Source: Pseudodonghicola flavimaris (GTDB lineage Bacteria; Pseudomonadota; Alphaproteobacteria; Rhodobacterales; Rhodobacteraceae). From it: DNA of 64,000 bases. The DNA lies in contig NZ_JASNJD010000007.1 in assembly GCF_030164425.1 (NCBI RefSeq), positions 1 through 64,000 on the forward strand, written 5' to 3'. Positions 1-7,237 of this stretch are shown here, in pieces; the stretch's first letter is position 1, and each line of letters opens with the position of its first letter. The notes beneath the pieces were generated by a model. That model ran no database searches, was not told the origin of the DNA, and saw only the letters and a program-made list of their open reading frames with translations. A program made the translations under genes and the position numbers.

Positions 1-937
1 CGTTGTCATCGGCATCGAGCAGCTTGATGACCACGCCGGCCCAGCCGGGATCGCCGGCATCGCGCACGCCGTCACCGTCCAGATCCTCGAACTTGACGCC
101 GGAGATGTCGAATTTCTCGAAATTCCCGAAATCGTAGCTTTCGACCGAGCCGAGCTCATAGCCATTCGCGCCCTCGACGATGACGTAGCTGCTGCCGACG
201 TCTTCGCGCACGACCGCATCGGGATCGTCCCATTCGTCCTGAGTGATCGCCGAGATGGTCCAGCTGCCGTCCGCGGCGGTGAGGGCGGATTTCTCATCGG
301 CATCGAAGACGCCGTCATTGTCGGCGTCGATGAAGATGCGGATGCCCGCCAGACCGGGATCGCTTGCGTCCTGGCTGCCGTCGCCATCCTGGTCGATGTA
401 TTTAACCCCGGAGATTTCATAGAGCTTGGGCGAGGTGCCGACCTGTTTGTCGGACCCGCCACCATCGCCGTCGCCATCGCCGTCGGCATCCGGGCCGATC
501 GACTGGATCCGGACCCCGAACTGCTGTTCCGCGAAATCGTTCAGCGACAGGTCGCGCAGCGAACTGGAAATCGTCAGCGTCACGGTGGCGTAATCGTCAT
601 GCAGGTCGGGCGGCGCATCCAGCGTTATCCCGTAGTCGAAGCCGCCGCCTTCGATCGGCAGCGGGTTCAGGCCGGGATCGACCGAGTCATCGCCGCTTTC
701 GATGGATTCGATCGGGTCATGACCGTCCTCCAGAGCGCCGGTGATCGAAAGTGTCCCCAGCAATTCTTCGTTCACGTCGAAGTAGAGCCGGCTGAAATCG
801 CCGATGTCAGCGCCACCGACTCCCACCTGGGTGAATTCCATGGTGATCGACCCATCTGGATTTTCAGTCAGGGTCACGATTGTATCAATGGTGCTGCCGG
901 CGACGGCCTGAGAAAGCGTAAAAGAAAACGAGGACAT
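1..937 (-). CDS. Large Asp-rich repeat protein with SdrD/Cna-B-like modules (5' part, continues past left edge)
   Basis: The first 312 codons are in the window and no stop is reached before base 1. The start at 937 is preceded by GGAG with an 8-nt spacer. There is no Sec signal at the N-terminus. Residues 1-145 look like a beta-rich domain I do not recognise. Residues 150-162 are an Asp/Gly linker (DADGDGDGDGGG). From residue 175 begin modules opening ISGVKxxDxDGDGxxDAxDPGxAG, a pattern known from SdrD B-like/Cna-B surface repeats, with Asp residues suited to calcium binding. The second module starts at residue 278, so the period is 103 residues. Such proteins in this group are often exported by type I secretion with C-terminal RTX signals, but that end is outside the window, so secretion is inference. 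Confidence 0.85.
   Translation of the reverse strand, partial: MSSFSFTLSQAVAGSTIDTIVTLTENPDGSITMEFTQVGVGGADIGDFSRLYFDVNEELLGTLSITGALEDGHDPIESIESGDDSVDPGLNPLPIEGGGFDYGITLDAPPDLHDDYATVTLTISSSLRDLSLNDFAEQQFGVRIQSIGPDADGDGDGDGGGSDKQVGTSPKLYEISGVKYIDQDGDGSQDASDPGLAGIRIFIDADNDGVFDADEKSALTAADGSWTISAITQDEWDDPDAVVREDVGSSYVIVEGANGYELGSVESYDFGNFEKFDISGVKFEDLDGDGVRDAGDPGWAGVVIKLLDADDN
29..415 (-). repeat. Two copies of an SdrD-like module start, 309-nt period
   Basis: On the minus strand, 415-338 and 106-29 encode near-identical module starts (ISGVKYIDQDGDG... and ISGVKFEDLDGDG...). They are exactly 103 codons apart in the same frame. The rest of the array lies beyond base 1. Confidence 0.75.
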
Positions 938-939
938 GA

Positions 940-1059
940 CTAAAACTCCGGATTGGGCTGTGAAAACAGATCAATCGATTTCAGCCTGCGTCTGGGGAGT
1001 GTGAGATTGTTGCGTTTCCTGTGCAGGGAACCGCTGGGGCTCTGTGACCCCGGTCTCAT
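940..1059 (-). CDS. Possible 39-aa leader peptide ORF
   Basis: Within the leader of the repeat-protein gene, an ATG at 1059 opens a 39-codon frame whose TAG ends 2 nt before the main ATG at 937. AAGAGG (1073-1068) sits 8 nt upstream, a good ribosome-binding-site spacing. The predicted peptide is basic (HRKRNN, PRRRLK). The main gene's GGAG lies inside the last codons of this frame, so the two would be translationally coupled. A frame of this length could arise by chance, and no family is recognised. Confidence 0.3.
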   Translation of the reverse strand: MRPGSQSPSGSLHRKRNNLTLPRRRLKSIDLFSQPNPEF

Positions 1060-1140
1060 TGCCAGTGCCTCTTGGTGTCATGTGCCGTGACGCGGGCGCA
1101 CCGGTTCCGCCGTTAATTCAGGAACAGGGAGCGCACAAAA

Positions 1141-1168
1141 ATTATACTTTTGGTAAAAATAATGTCAA
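1141..1168 (-). promoter_or_regulatory. Consensus sigma-70 promoter of the repeat-protein gene
   Basis: Reading the minus strand, TTGACA (1168-1163), a 16-bp spacer and TATAAT (1146-1141) match both hexamers perfectly. They lie in an AT-rich island in otherwise GC-rich DNA. Transcription would start near 1134, giving a leader of about 195 nt before the ATG at 937. Confidence 0.75.
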
Positions 1169-1593
1169 GTTTTAGGGGGTTACGCTGCGGTGCAGTAACA
1201 GTCATAGGTTGAATATGCTGGGGCGGGGCGTTTGCTCCTATTGTCCTGCGCGGGATTTATTCATGAACGGGGCCGGGGTAACACCTGCGCTGGTTCGACA
1301 ATGCCGCGAAGTGATTTTCTTTTTTTCGCAGTCCTTTCGGTCCTGCCCGAAGAAACCGGTTTGGGGGTGGTATTTCCAGGGAGGTGGATCCGGATGACCG
1401 CCCGGGGCACTCGCGTTTGCAGATAGTTCGGGTAGCCGGGAAAAAAGCCGGCGCTGGAGTGCAGCATGGGGATTTCCCGCATTGTGGGCGGTAAGGAGGC
1501 GGCGAATCGCACCTGTCCCCGGGGGCCCATCGGGGAGGCGGCGCACCCGAATGCTGAGGGGATGCCGCCGCCGACGGGCCGAGCGCAGCCGGT
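1169..1593. other. Intergenic stretch without a convincing gene
   Basis: This is 425 bp between the repeat-gene promoter and the 3' end of the DadA-like gene. Short open frames occur on both strands but have neither a good ribosome binding site nor family resemblance. A T-rich run lies at about 1312-1328. A weak CCCCG/CGGGG stem at 1517-1535 is the only terminator-like element seen downstream of the DadA-like gene. Confidence 0.5.
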
Positions 1594-2829
1594 TCAGTGG
1601 ATCGCCTGGTCCGGGTGCAAAGCGCTTGCCAGATCTGAGGGGACGCCGGCCATCGTCTCGGCCAGCAGCTCCGCGGTCACCGGCCCGAGGGTGAACCCCT
1701 GATGGCCGTGGCCGAAATGAACCCAGAGGCCGGGAGTGCGCCGCAGCTCTCCCAGCACCGGCAGCATCCCGGGCAGGCAGGGCCGGGTGCCGACCCAGGG
1801 GGTCGCCTCCACTGCGTCCCCCAGATCGAACATCCGCCGGGCCCGCGCTTCGGCACGGGCGATCTGACTGCGGTTGACCGGTGCCGACATCGGCACCAGT
1901 TCGGCGCCGGTGGCGATACGCAGTCCGGCCCGCATCGGCGACATCACAGAGGATACGGTCGTGTCCATCAGCGGCAGGTTCAGCGTGGGGGCGCCCCGCA
2001 GATGCAGGTGATAGCCGCGCTTGGCCACCGTCGGTGCGCGGTAGCCGAAGCGTTTGAGCAGCGCCGGCGTCCAGGGGCCGAGCGCCAGCACCACCCGCGC
2101 CGCCTCGATCGGACCGTCGGGGCCGGTCACCCGCCAGCCGGCGCCGGCGCGGGTCAGGCTCTCGGCCTCGGCGCGGGTCACCTGACCGCCACGTCGGGCG
2201 AAGAGATCGGCGTAGCCGGCGACCAGCGCGCCGGGATCGCTGCAGGCCCAGCAATCGGTCCATTCGATGGCGCCGGGATAGCGCAGCCGCAGACCCGGTT
2301 CGGCCCGCGCCAGCGCCGCCCCGTCGAGCAGCCTGAGCCCGCGGTCATAGCTCTTTGCCAGCCGTTCGGCCTCCGGACGGGCGGCGTCGAAGGCACGCGC
2401 GGTCTCGAAGGCCACACGGAAACCATGCGGTCGCATCAGGGCGGCGGCACCGGATGCCGCGACCAGCGGTTCGTGTGCGGCGATGGCGCGGGCGGTCAAC
2501 CGGGCATAGACGGCGGAGATCGCCCGATGCCGCGCGGTGCGGGAGTTGTTGAGGTAGCGCAGCAGCGCCCCCGCCTGGCCGAGCACCCCGGCGGCGGTCA
2601 GCCGCACCGCATTCTCCGCCCCCAGCGCCAGACGCAGCAAGGTCAGGGGATTTGTCGGCAGACCATAGGGTTCGGCGGCCTCGCCCTGGATCACCCCGGC
2701 GTTGCCGTAGCTGGTTTCCTGTCCCGGCGCGCGGCGGTCGGCGAGGACCACGTCATGACCCCGTGCCTGCAACGCCAGAGCCGTCGCGGTGCCGACCATG
2801 CCGGCGCCGAGAACCAGAATTTCGGCCAT
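1594..2829 (-). CDS. FAD-dependent D-amino acid oxidase/dehydrogenase (DAO, DadA-like)
   Basis: A 411-aa single-domain DAO-superfamily flavoprotein. The N-terminal Rossmann motif LGAGMVG (residues 7-13) binds FAD. A second conserved block near the C-terminus (HFGHGHQGFTLGP) is typical of DadA/glycine-oxidase-like enzymes, which oxidatively deaminate amino acids to imines and then 2-oxo acids, passing electrons to quinone or oxygen. No signal peptide is visible. It lies 13 bp downstream of ridA on the same strand, so the imine product has a dedicated hydrolase. The deacylase across the TRAP operon suggests a D-amino acid substrate, but substrate and electron acceptor are inferred. Confidence 0.85.
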   Translation of the reverse strand: MAEILVLGAGMVGTATALALQARGHDVVLADRRAPGQETSYGNAGVIQGEAAEPYGLPTNPLTLLRLALGAENAVRLTAAGVLGQAGALLRYLNNSRTARHRAISAVYARLTARAIAAHEPLVAASGAAALMRPHGFRVAFETARAFDAARPEAERLAKSYDRGLRLLDGAALARAEPGLRLRYPGAIEWTDCWACSDPGALVAGYADLFARRGGQVTRAEAESLTRAGAGWRVTGPDGPIEAARVVLALGPWTPALLKRFGYRAPTVAKRGYHLHLRGAPTLNLPLMDTTVSSVMSPMRAGLRIATGAELVPMSAPVNRSQIARAEARARRMFDLGDAVEATPWVGTRPCLPGMLPVLGELRRTPGLWVHFGHGHQGFTLGPVTAELLAETMAGVPSDLASALHPDQAIH

Positions 2830-2842
2830 CTTCCCGCCGCTC

Positions 2843-3190
2843 TCAGGACAGATCGGCGATGACGGTGATTTCGACCCGGGCCTCCGGCAGTGCCAGACCG
2901 GAGATCACGGTGGTCCGCACCGGCAGCGGATCGCTGAAGAATTCGCTGTAGGCGGCATTGAAGGCGGCGAAATCGGCGGCGTCGGTCAGATAGCAGGTGC
3001 AGCTGATCACCTTGCTGAGGTCGAGCCCTTGCGCCTTCAGCGTCTCGGCGATGCGCGACAGGGCCAGCCGGGTCTGGGATTGCACATCGCCGGTCACCCG
3101 GCCATCGGCATCGAAGCCCAGTTCGCCGGAGAGATAGAGCGTATCGCCCAGGCGGCGGGTCTTGGAAAAGGGCAGGGCGGGGATGGACAT
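2843..3190 (-). CDS. RidA-family (YjgF/YER057c/UK114) imine deaminase
   Basis: A 115-aa protein of normal RidA length. RidA proteins hydrolyse reactive enamine/imine intermediates released by PLP and flavin amino-acid enzymes to 2-oxo acid and ammonia. The family core (YLSGELGFDADG, the T-R-ALSRI helix, the C-terminal VEITVIADL strand) is visible. The family arginine appears to be in the segment PVRTTVISG. The start at 3190 was preferred over 3220 because AAGGAG lies 7 nt upstream of it. It is immediately upstream of the DadA-like oxidase, so the two are very likely co-transcribed. Confidence 0.9.
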   Translation of the reverse strand: MSIPALPFSKTRRLGDTLYLSGELGFDADGRVTGDVQSQTRLALSRIAETLKAQGLDLSKVISCTCYLTDAADFAAFNAAYSEFFSDPLPVRTTVISGLALPEARVEITVIADLS

Positions 3191-3290
3191 GGGAGGACTC
3201 CTTTTGGTTCCCGGCAGCACGGCCGGACCTCATCAGGTTAATTGAACGCCGTCCAATAACGCAAGAATTATCCGCTGTTCAATAGATTCG

Positions 3291-4025
3291 TCAGCCTTCG
3301 TGCCCGGGTTTGCGGCTGCGCGCCGAGAGGCCCTCGATCAAAGTGTCGACAAGCATCCGGAACCCGGTGTCGAGCGGCGCTTCCGATCCGTTCTTCCAGC
3401 GGGTGACGAAAGCCCGGTTGCGCATCTTCGGATAGAGCGCGGTCAGATGCGGGTATTCCTCGGGCGACAGGGCGTTCATCTTCTCGTCGAGGCTCTGTTC
3501 CCATTCCTCCTTGGAATCCGGGGCACCGCCCAGTTCCATGGTGGTGAAGCCGACGGCGCCGCCGACCAGTGCGTTGAAGGCATCGATGGCCTCCTCGCCT
3601 TCGAGCCCGCCTTGATGCAGCGCGTCCAGGATGATCTCGACCCAGGGCGCGTTCGGGGCGCCGTTGGAGCGCATCTGAGCCCCGATCATCGGCGCCACAT
3701 GCGGATGCGCGTGCATCCGGGCGCGGTAACGGTCGAACAGGTCGCGCAGCGTGTCGCGCCAGTCGTCGCTGACCTCGTCGCGGGTCATCAGATCGGCCAT
3801 CACGCCGCCGCAAATCTCGCTGAAGAGATCGGATTTCGAACCGCCGATGTGCCAGTAGATGGCCGCCGGATAGACCTTGAGCCGGCGACCGAGATCCCGG
3901 ATCGAGAAGCTGTTCAGCCCGTTTTCGTCGATCATCTGAATCGCCTCGGCGACGATCTTTTCCTTCGTCAGGCCGATGGCCGCTGCCCGCCCGAGGGGCT
4001 GTTTGGTCTTTTTCGCGCCGCCCAT
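3291..4025 (-). CDS. TetR/AcrR-family transcriptional regulator
   Basis: A 244-aa protein with an N-terminal TetR helix-turn-helix at about residues 15-65 (LTKEKIVAEAIQMIDENGL, then FSIRDLGRRLKVYPAAIYWHI). A helical ligand-binding C-terminal domain follows, resembling TetR_C proteins. The start at 4025 has GAAGGG upstream; a frame extension to 4088 lacks a comparable site. It is divergent from the TRAP operon at 4241 and upstream of ridA and the oxidase. It probably controls both, and an inverted repeat lies in the shared region (4094-4131). The effector is unknown. Confidence 0.88.
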   Translation of the reverse strand: MGGAKKTKQPLGRAAAIGLTKEKIVAEAIQMIDENGLNSFSIRDLGRRLKVYPAAIYWHIGGSKSDLFSEICGGVMADLMTRDEVSDDWRDTLRDLFDRYRARMHAHPHVAPMIGAQMRSNGAPNAPWVEIILDALHQGGLEGEEAIDAFNALVGGAVGFTTMELGGAPDSKEEWEQSLDEKMNALSPEEYPHLTALYPKMRNRAFVTRWKNGSEAPLDTGFRMLVDTLIEGLSARSRKPGHEG

Positions 4026-4093
4026 CTTTTCACCCTTCCGCTGCGTCCCGTCCGGCGGGACGGAACCAGAGTCGAAATAATTCACCACCGGAC

Positions 4094-4131
4094 AATTGAC
4101 AGGTGAATGATTTGTTGATCACTGTACAATT
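4094..4131. promoter_or_regulatory. Imperfect inverted repeat, candidate TetR-type operator
   Basis: AATTGACAGGTGA (4094-4106) faces TCACTGTACAATT (4119-4131). The arms match apart from one offset base on each side. A TTGACA hexamer (4096-4101) is embedded in the left arm and TACAAT (4125-4130) in the right. The position between the divergent regulator and the TRAP operon suits a repressor site. Confidence 0.5.
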
Positions 4132-4240
4132 AATCGAGACGCAGACCCGGTCCCGCACAGACATGCTCCGCATGTTATAGCGGCCGGGCGGCAAAAAACA
4201 CAACGCGGGCCGCGGCCTGCCCAAGGACAGGACCGATCTC

Positions 4241-5521
4241 TTGCCCGTTGTCGTCATCTCCGTTTTCTCTCTGGCGCTGCTGATCGGGGGCGCGGTGCTG
4301 TCCCATATCATCGGCACTGCCTCGATCCTGTCGTTCATCGCGCTGGGGCGGGATCGGTTCCTGGCCGCCGCGCCGCAACGCATTCTCGCCAACATTGACC
4401 TGTTCTCGCTGATGTCCATGCCGCTGTTTATCCTCGCCGGCGAGATCATGAACCGCGCGGGAGTGACGCAGGCGTTGCTGGATCTCGCCTCGGCGATGAT
4501 GGCGCGGTTGCGGGGCGGGCTGGGCCATGTGAACGTGCTGACCTCGGTGTTCTTCGCCGGCATCTCGGGATCGGCGGTGGCCGATGCGGCCTCGGTCTCC
4601 AACACGCTGGTGCCGGCGATGCGGAAATCCGGCTATCCGATGGCCTATGCCTGCGCGATCACCGCCGCCTCCTCGGTGATCGGGCCGATCATCCCGCCGT
4701 CGATCACGCTGATCTTCTATGGCGCGCTGATGCAGACCTCGGTCACCGCGCTGTTCATCGCCGGCATCGTGCCGGGGCTGCTGATGGCCTTGGTTCTGTT
4801 CGGGCTCAACGCCTATATGGCGCGCCGCCACGATCACCCGCGCGGTGAACGGGTGGCGTTCGGGGTGTTCCTGCGCCGGGTCTGGGTGGCGGCGCCGGCG
4901 ATGCTGATCCCGGCCATCATCATGGGCGGCATCGTCTTCGGCATCATGACCCCGACCGAGGCCGCCGCCGTCGCCGTGCTCTGTGCCATCGTCGCCGGGC
5001 TGATCTACCGGCAGATGTCGATCGAGGTGATCTTCCAGTCGCTCTATCGCACCGCCGTCATGTCGGGGTCGATCTTCATCCTGCTGGCGGCGGTGGCGAT
5101 CTTCGGCTACCTCGCGGGGATCGAACAATTGCCGCGCGCGATCTCCGGGCTGATCACCGATCTGGGGCTGGACGGCTGGCGCTATCTGCTGCTGTTGAAC
5201 CTGATATTCCTGGTGTTCGGCACCTTCCTCGACGTGCCGGTGGCGCTGGCGCTGTTCGTGCCGCTGCTGGTGCCGCCCGCGATCGAGATGGGGGTGGACC
5301 CGGTTCATATGGGCATCGTTATCCTCGTCAACCTGATGCTGGGGATCGTCACCCCGCCGCTGGGGGCGGCGCTCCTCGTGGTGTCGACGGTGACCAAGGT
5401 GAATTACTGGACCATCGCCCGCGCCGTGCTGCCGTTCCTGCTGGTGCAGATCGCGCTTCTGATGCTGCTGACCTTCGTGCCGGCACTGTCCACCGCGCTG
5501 CCGCGCGCCTTCGGATACTGA
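4241..5521 (+). CDS. dctM: TRAP transporter large permease (DctM-like)
   Basis: A 426-aa, very hydrophobic protein of the TRAP-T large-subunit family, with about 12 membrane segments. It contains family signatures such as FAGISGSAVADAASVSNTLVPAM and SVIGPIIPPSITLIFYG. It forms the sodium-driven channel of a tripartite periplasmic-binding-protein-dependent importer with DctQ and DctP. A TTG start at 4241 is used, with ACAGGA 8 nt upstream. It is first in an M-Q-P operon, whereas TRAP operons most often begin with the binding protein. Confidence 0.92.
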   Translation: MPVVVISVFSLALLIGGAVLSHIIGTASILSFIALGRDRFLAAAPQRILANIDLFSLMSMPLFILAGEIMNRAGVTQALLDLASAMMARLRGGLGHVNVLTSVFFAGISGSAVADAASVSNTLVPAMRKSGYPMAYACAITAASSVIGPIIPPSITLIFYGALMQTSVTALFIAGIVPGLLMALVLFGLNAYMARRHDHPRGERVAFGVFLRRVWVAAPAMLIPAIIMGGIVFGIMTPTEAAAVAVLCAIVAGLIYRQMSIEVIFQSLYRTAVMSGSIFILLAAVAIFGYLAGIEQLPRAISGLITDLGLDGWRYLLLLNLIFLVFGTFLDVPVALALFVPLLVPPAIEMGVDPVHMGIVILVNLMLGIVTPPLGAALLVVSTVTKVNYWTIARAVLPFLLVQIALLMLLTFVPALSTALPRAFGY

Positions 5522-5534
5522 GAGGAGAGAGCGG

Positions 5535-6080
5535 ATGAGAATATTCGCCAGGCTGTTCGAGGCGCTCTACGCGCTCACCCGTGGGGTCAATACCGTCGCC
5601 GGCATCTTCGCGGTGATCTGTTTTGGCGCCATGCTGCTGGTGGTGTTGCTGCAGGTGGTAGCGCGCTATGTCTTCGCCGCACCGCCGTTCTGGACCGAGG
5701 AGCTGGCCCGCTGGCTGATGGTCTGGGGCGGCATGATAGGGGCGACGGTAGCCTTTCACACCCATACCGATCCGTCGCTGGTGACGCCACGGCCCGACAG
5801 TCAGGCCCGCACCGCCATCCGCGCGGTGGCGCGGGCGGTGGCGGCCTGGGGTTTCTTCCTGCCGGTGCTGCTCTATTCCTACCCCTTCGTGCTGCGGCAG
5901 GTCGGGCGCACGTCCGAGGGGCTGGGGATCTCGACCGCCTTCATGTCGGTGGCGCTGCCGGTGGCCTGCGTCATCATCTGCCTGCATGCGGTCTCCGGCA
6001 TCGGCATCTTGTTTTCCGCCCGGGTCCGCGCCCGCGAGGCGGCGACGCTGACCGAGATCGTCACCGCCGAACCCGCCTGA
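5535..6080 (+). CDS. dctQ: TRAP transporter small permease (DctQ-like)
   Basis: A 181-aa protein with four predicted membrane helices and the DctQ-type motif FWTEELARWLMVWGGMIGA. It bridges the large permease and the binding protein in the inner membrane. It begins 13 bp after dctM with an AGGAGAG site upstream. Confidence 0.92.
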   Translation: MRIFARLFEALYALTRGVNTVAGIFAVICFGAMLLVVLLQVVARYVFAAPPFWTEELARWLMVWGGMIGATVAFHTHTDPSLVTPRPDSQARTAIRAVARAVAAWGFFLPVLLYSYPFVLRQVGRTSEGLGISTAFMSVALPVACVIICLHAVSGIGILFSARVRAREAATLTEIVTAEPA

Positions 6081-6117
6081 TCCATCACAACAACACCATC
6101 CAACAGAGGACCTTTTC

Positions 6118-7104
6118 ATGACCCTTCGTCTGCCCATTGCCGCGGCCCTCGTGGCGCTTGCCGGCACCCCCGTCTTCGCCCAGAGCGTGACGCTGGCCGA
6201 GGATACCGTGCCGGATCTGAAGAACTCCGGCACCGCGCTCTGGTCGCATACCTTCATCGAGGCGCTGAAGGCCGATGGCTGGAGCACCGAGGTCTTCCCC
6301 TACAACACCATCGGCGGCGAGGATGAGCGGCTCGACCAGATCCGCTCCGGCATCCTCGACGTGTCGATGTCGGATTATCGCGTCGCGGTGGAGTTCAACC
6401 CCGAGATGCGGGTGCCGCAGTTGCCCTATCAGTTCCAGAACGAGGCACATTATACCCGGTTCATGGAGGAGTCCGGTTTCCTGGCCGGGGTCAACGAGAC
6501 GCTGGTGCCGGAGGGGTTCCAGGTGCTCTCCAGCATCCCGCTGGGGCCCTTTGCCGGCCTCTTCAACAACAAGCATGCGGTGAAGACCGCCGCCGACATG
6601 TCGGACCTGCGGATGCGGGCGCTCGACACCATGCAGATGGATCTGTTCGGTGCCCTCGGGGCCTCCGGCGTGGTGGTGCCCTGGACCGAGGTGCCCAATG
6701 CGATCCAGACCGGCATCGCCGACGGCTACATCAACCCGGTGGGGGTGCCGGTGACCTTTGGTCAGGCCGATCTCTTCGACTATTTCACCGACTTCAAGGC
6801 GGCGCCGGGGGTGCGGATCTCCATCGCCTCCACCACTTGGCTCGACGGTTTGTCGGAGGCGGAAAAGGCCCAGGTCGCGGCGGCGGTGAAAGCCGCGGAT
6901 GAGGCGGTGAAGGCCTGGCTTCCCGACGTCGACGAACGGCAGAAGGCAGAGGTGGCGGCCGCCGGCATAGCGGTCTATGAACCGACTGCTGCCGAACTGG
7001 CCACCTTCGCGGAGGCCGCCGCGCCGATTGCCGAGGCGGTCGACGGTGTCGCGCCGGAGCGGTTGAAAGCCATCCTTGAGGATATCAAGTCCTACGCGGA
7101 ATGA
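6118..7104 (+). CDS. dctP: TRAP transporter solute-binding protein (DctP-like)
   Basis: A 328-aa periplasmic protein with a Sec signal peptide (MTLRLPIAAALVALAG, cleavage expected after VFA near residue 20). The DctP fold is indicated by the central block around FAGLFNNKHAVKTAADM, the family arginine in DLRMRALDT and the segment PNAIQTGIADGYIN. DctP proteins usually bind organic acid carboxylates. Given the adjacent deacylase and D-amino acid oxidase, an N-acyl amino acid or similar anion is plausible but unproven. AGAGGA is 7 nt upstream of the ATG. Two strong hairpins follow the stop codon. Confidence 0.92.
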   Translation: MTLRLPIAAALVALAGTPVFAQSVTLAEDTVPDLKNSGTALWSHTFIEALKADGWSTEVFPYNTIGGEDERLDQIRSGILDVSMSDYRVAVEFNPEMRVPQLPYQFQNEAHYTRFMEESGFLAGVNETLVPEGFQVLSSIPLGPFAGLFNNKHAVKTAADMSDLRMRALDTMQMDLFGALGASGVVVPWTEVPNAIQTGIADGYINPVGVPVTFGQADLFDYFTDFKAAPGVRISIASTTWLDGLSEAEKAQVAAAVKAADEAVKAWLPDVDERQKAEVAAAGIAVYEPTAAELATFAEAAAPIAEAVDGVAPERLKAILEDIKSYAE

Positions 7105-7142
7105 TCGGCGACCCGGTCCGGGGCGTCGCAGCCTGCTGACCC

Positions 7143-7165
7143 CGCGCGCCGGCGACCGGCGCGCG
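7143..7165 (+). terminator. Intercistronic stem-loop after dctP (first)
   Basis: A perfect 10-bp stem CGCGCGCCGG/CCGGCGCGCG with a 3-nt loop, 38 nt after the dctP stop. It has no T tract, so it is more likely an mRNA 3'-end stabiliser or attenuator inside the operon than a full terminator. Confidence 0.6.
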
Positions 7166-7180
7166 AACCCACTTCCCGGC

Positions 7181-7200
7181 CGGGCGCGAAGGCGCGCCCG
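7181..7200 (+). terminator. Intercistronic stem-loop after dctP (second)
   Basis: An 8-bp stem CGGGCGCG/CGCGCCCG with an AAGG loop, 15 nt beyond the first hairpin and 37 nt before the deacylase start. It also lacks a T tract. Confidence 0.55.
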
Positions 7201-7237
7201 TGTCGGATCCTCTCTTCGGATTATCAGGAGCATCCAT

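Noticed and set aside
1209-1530. Short open frames on both strands in the gap before the DadA-like gene
   Set aside because: They lack well-spaced ribosome binding sites and recognisable sequence and overlap one another.
1238-2263. A long minus-strand frame extending past the end of the DadA-like gene
   Set aside because: It is the wrong frame through the oxidase, Arg-rich and without family features.
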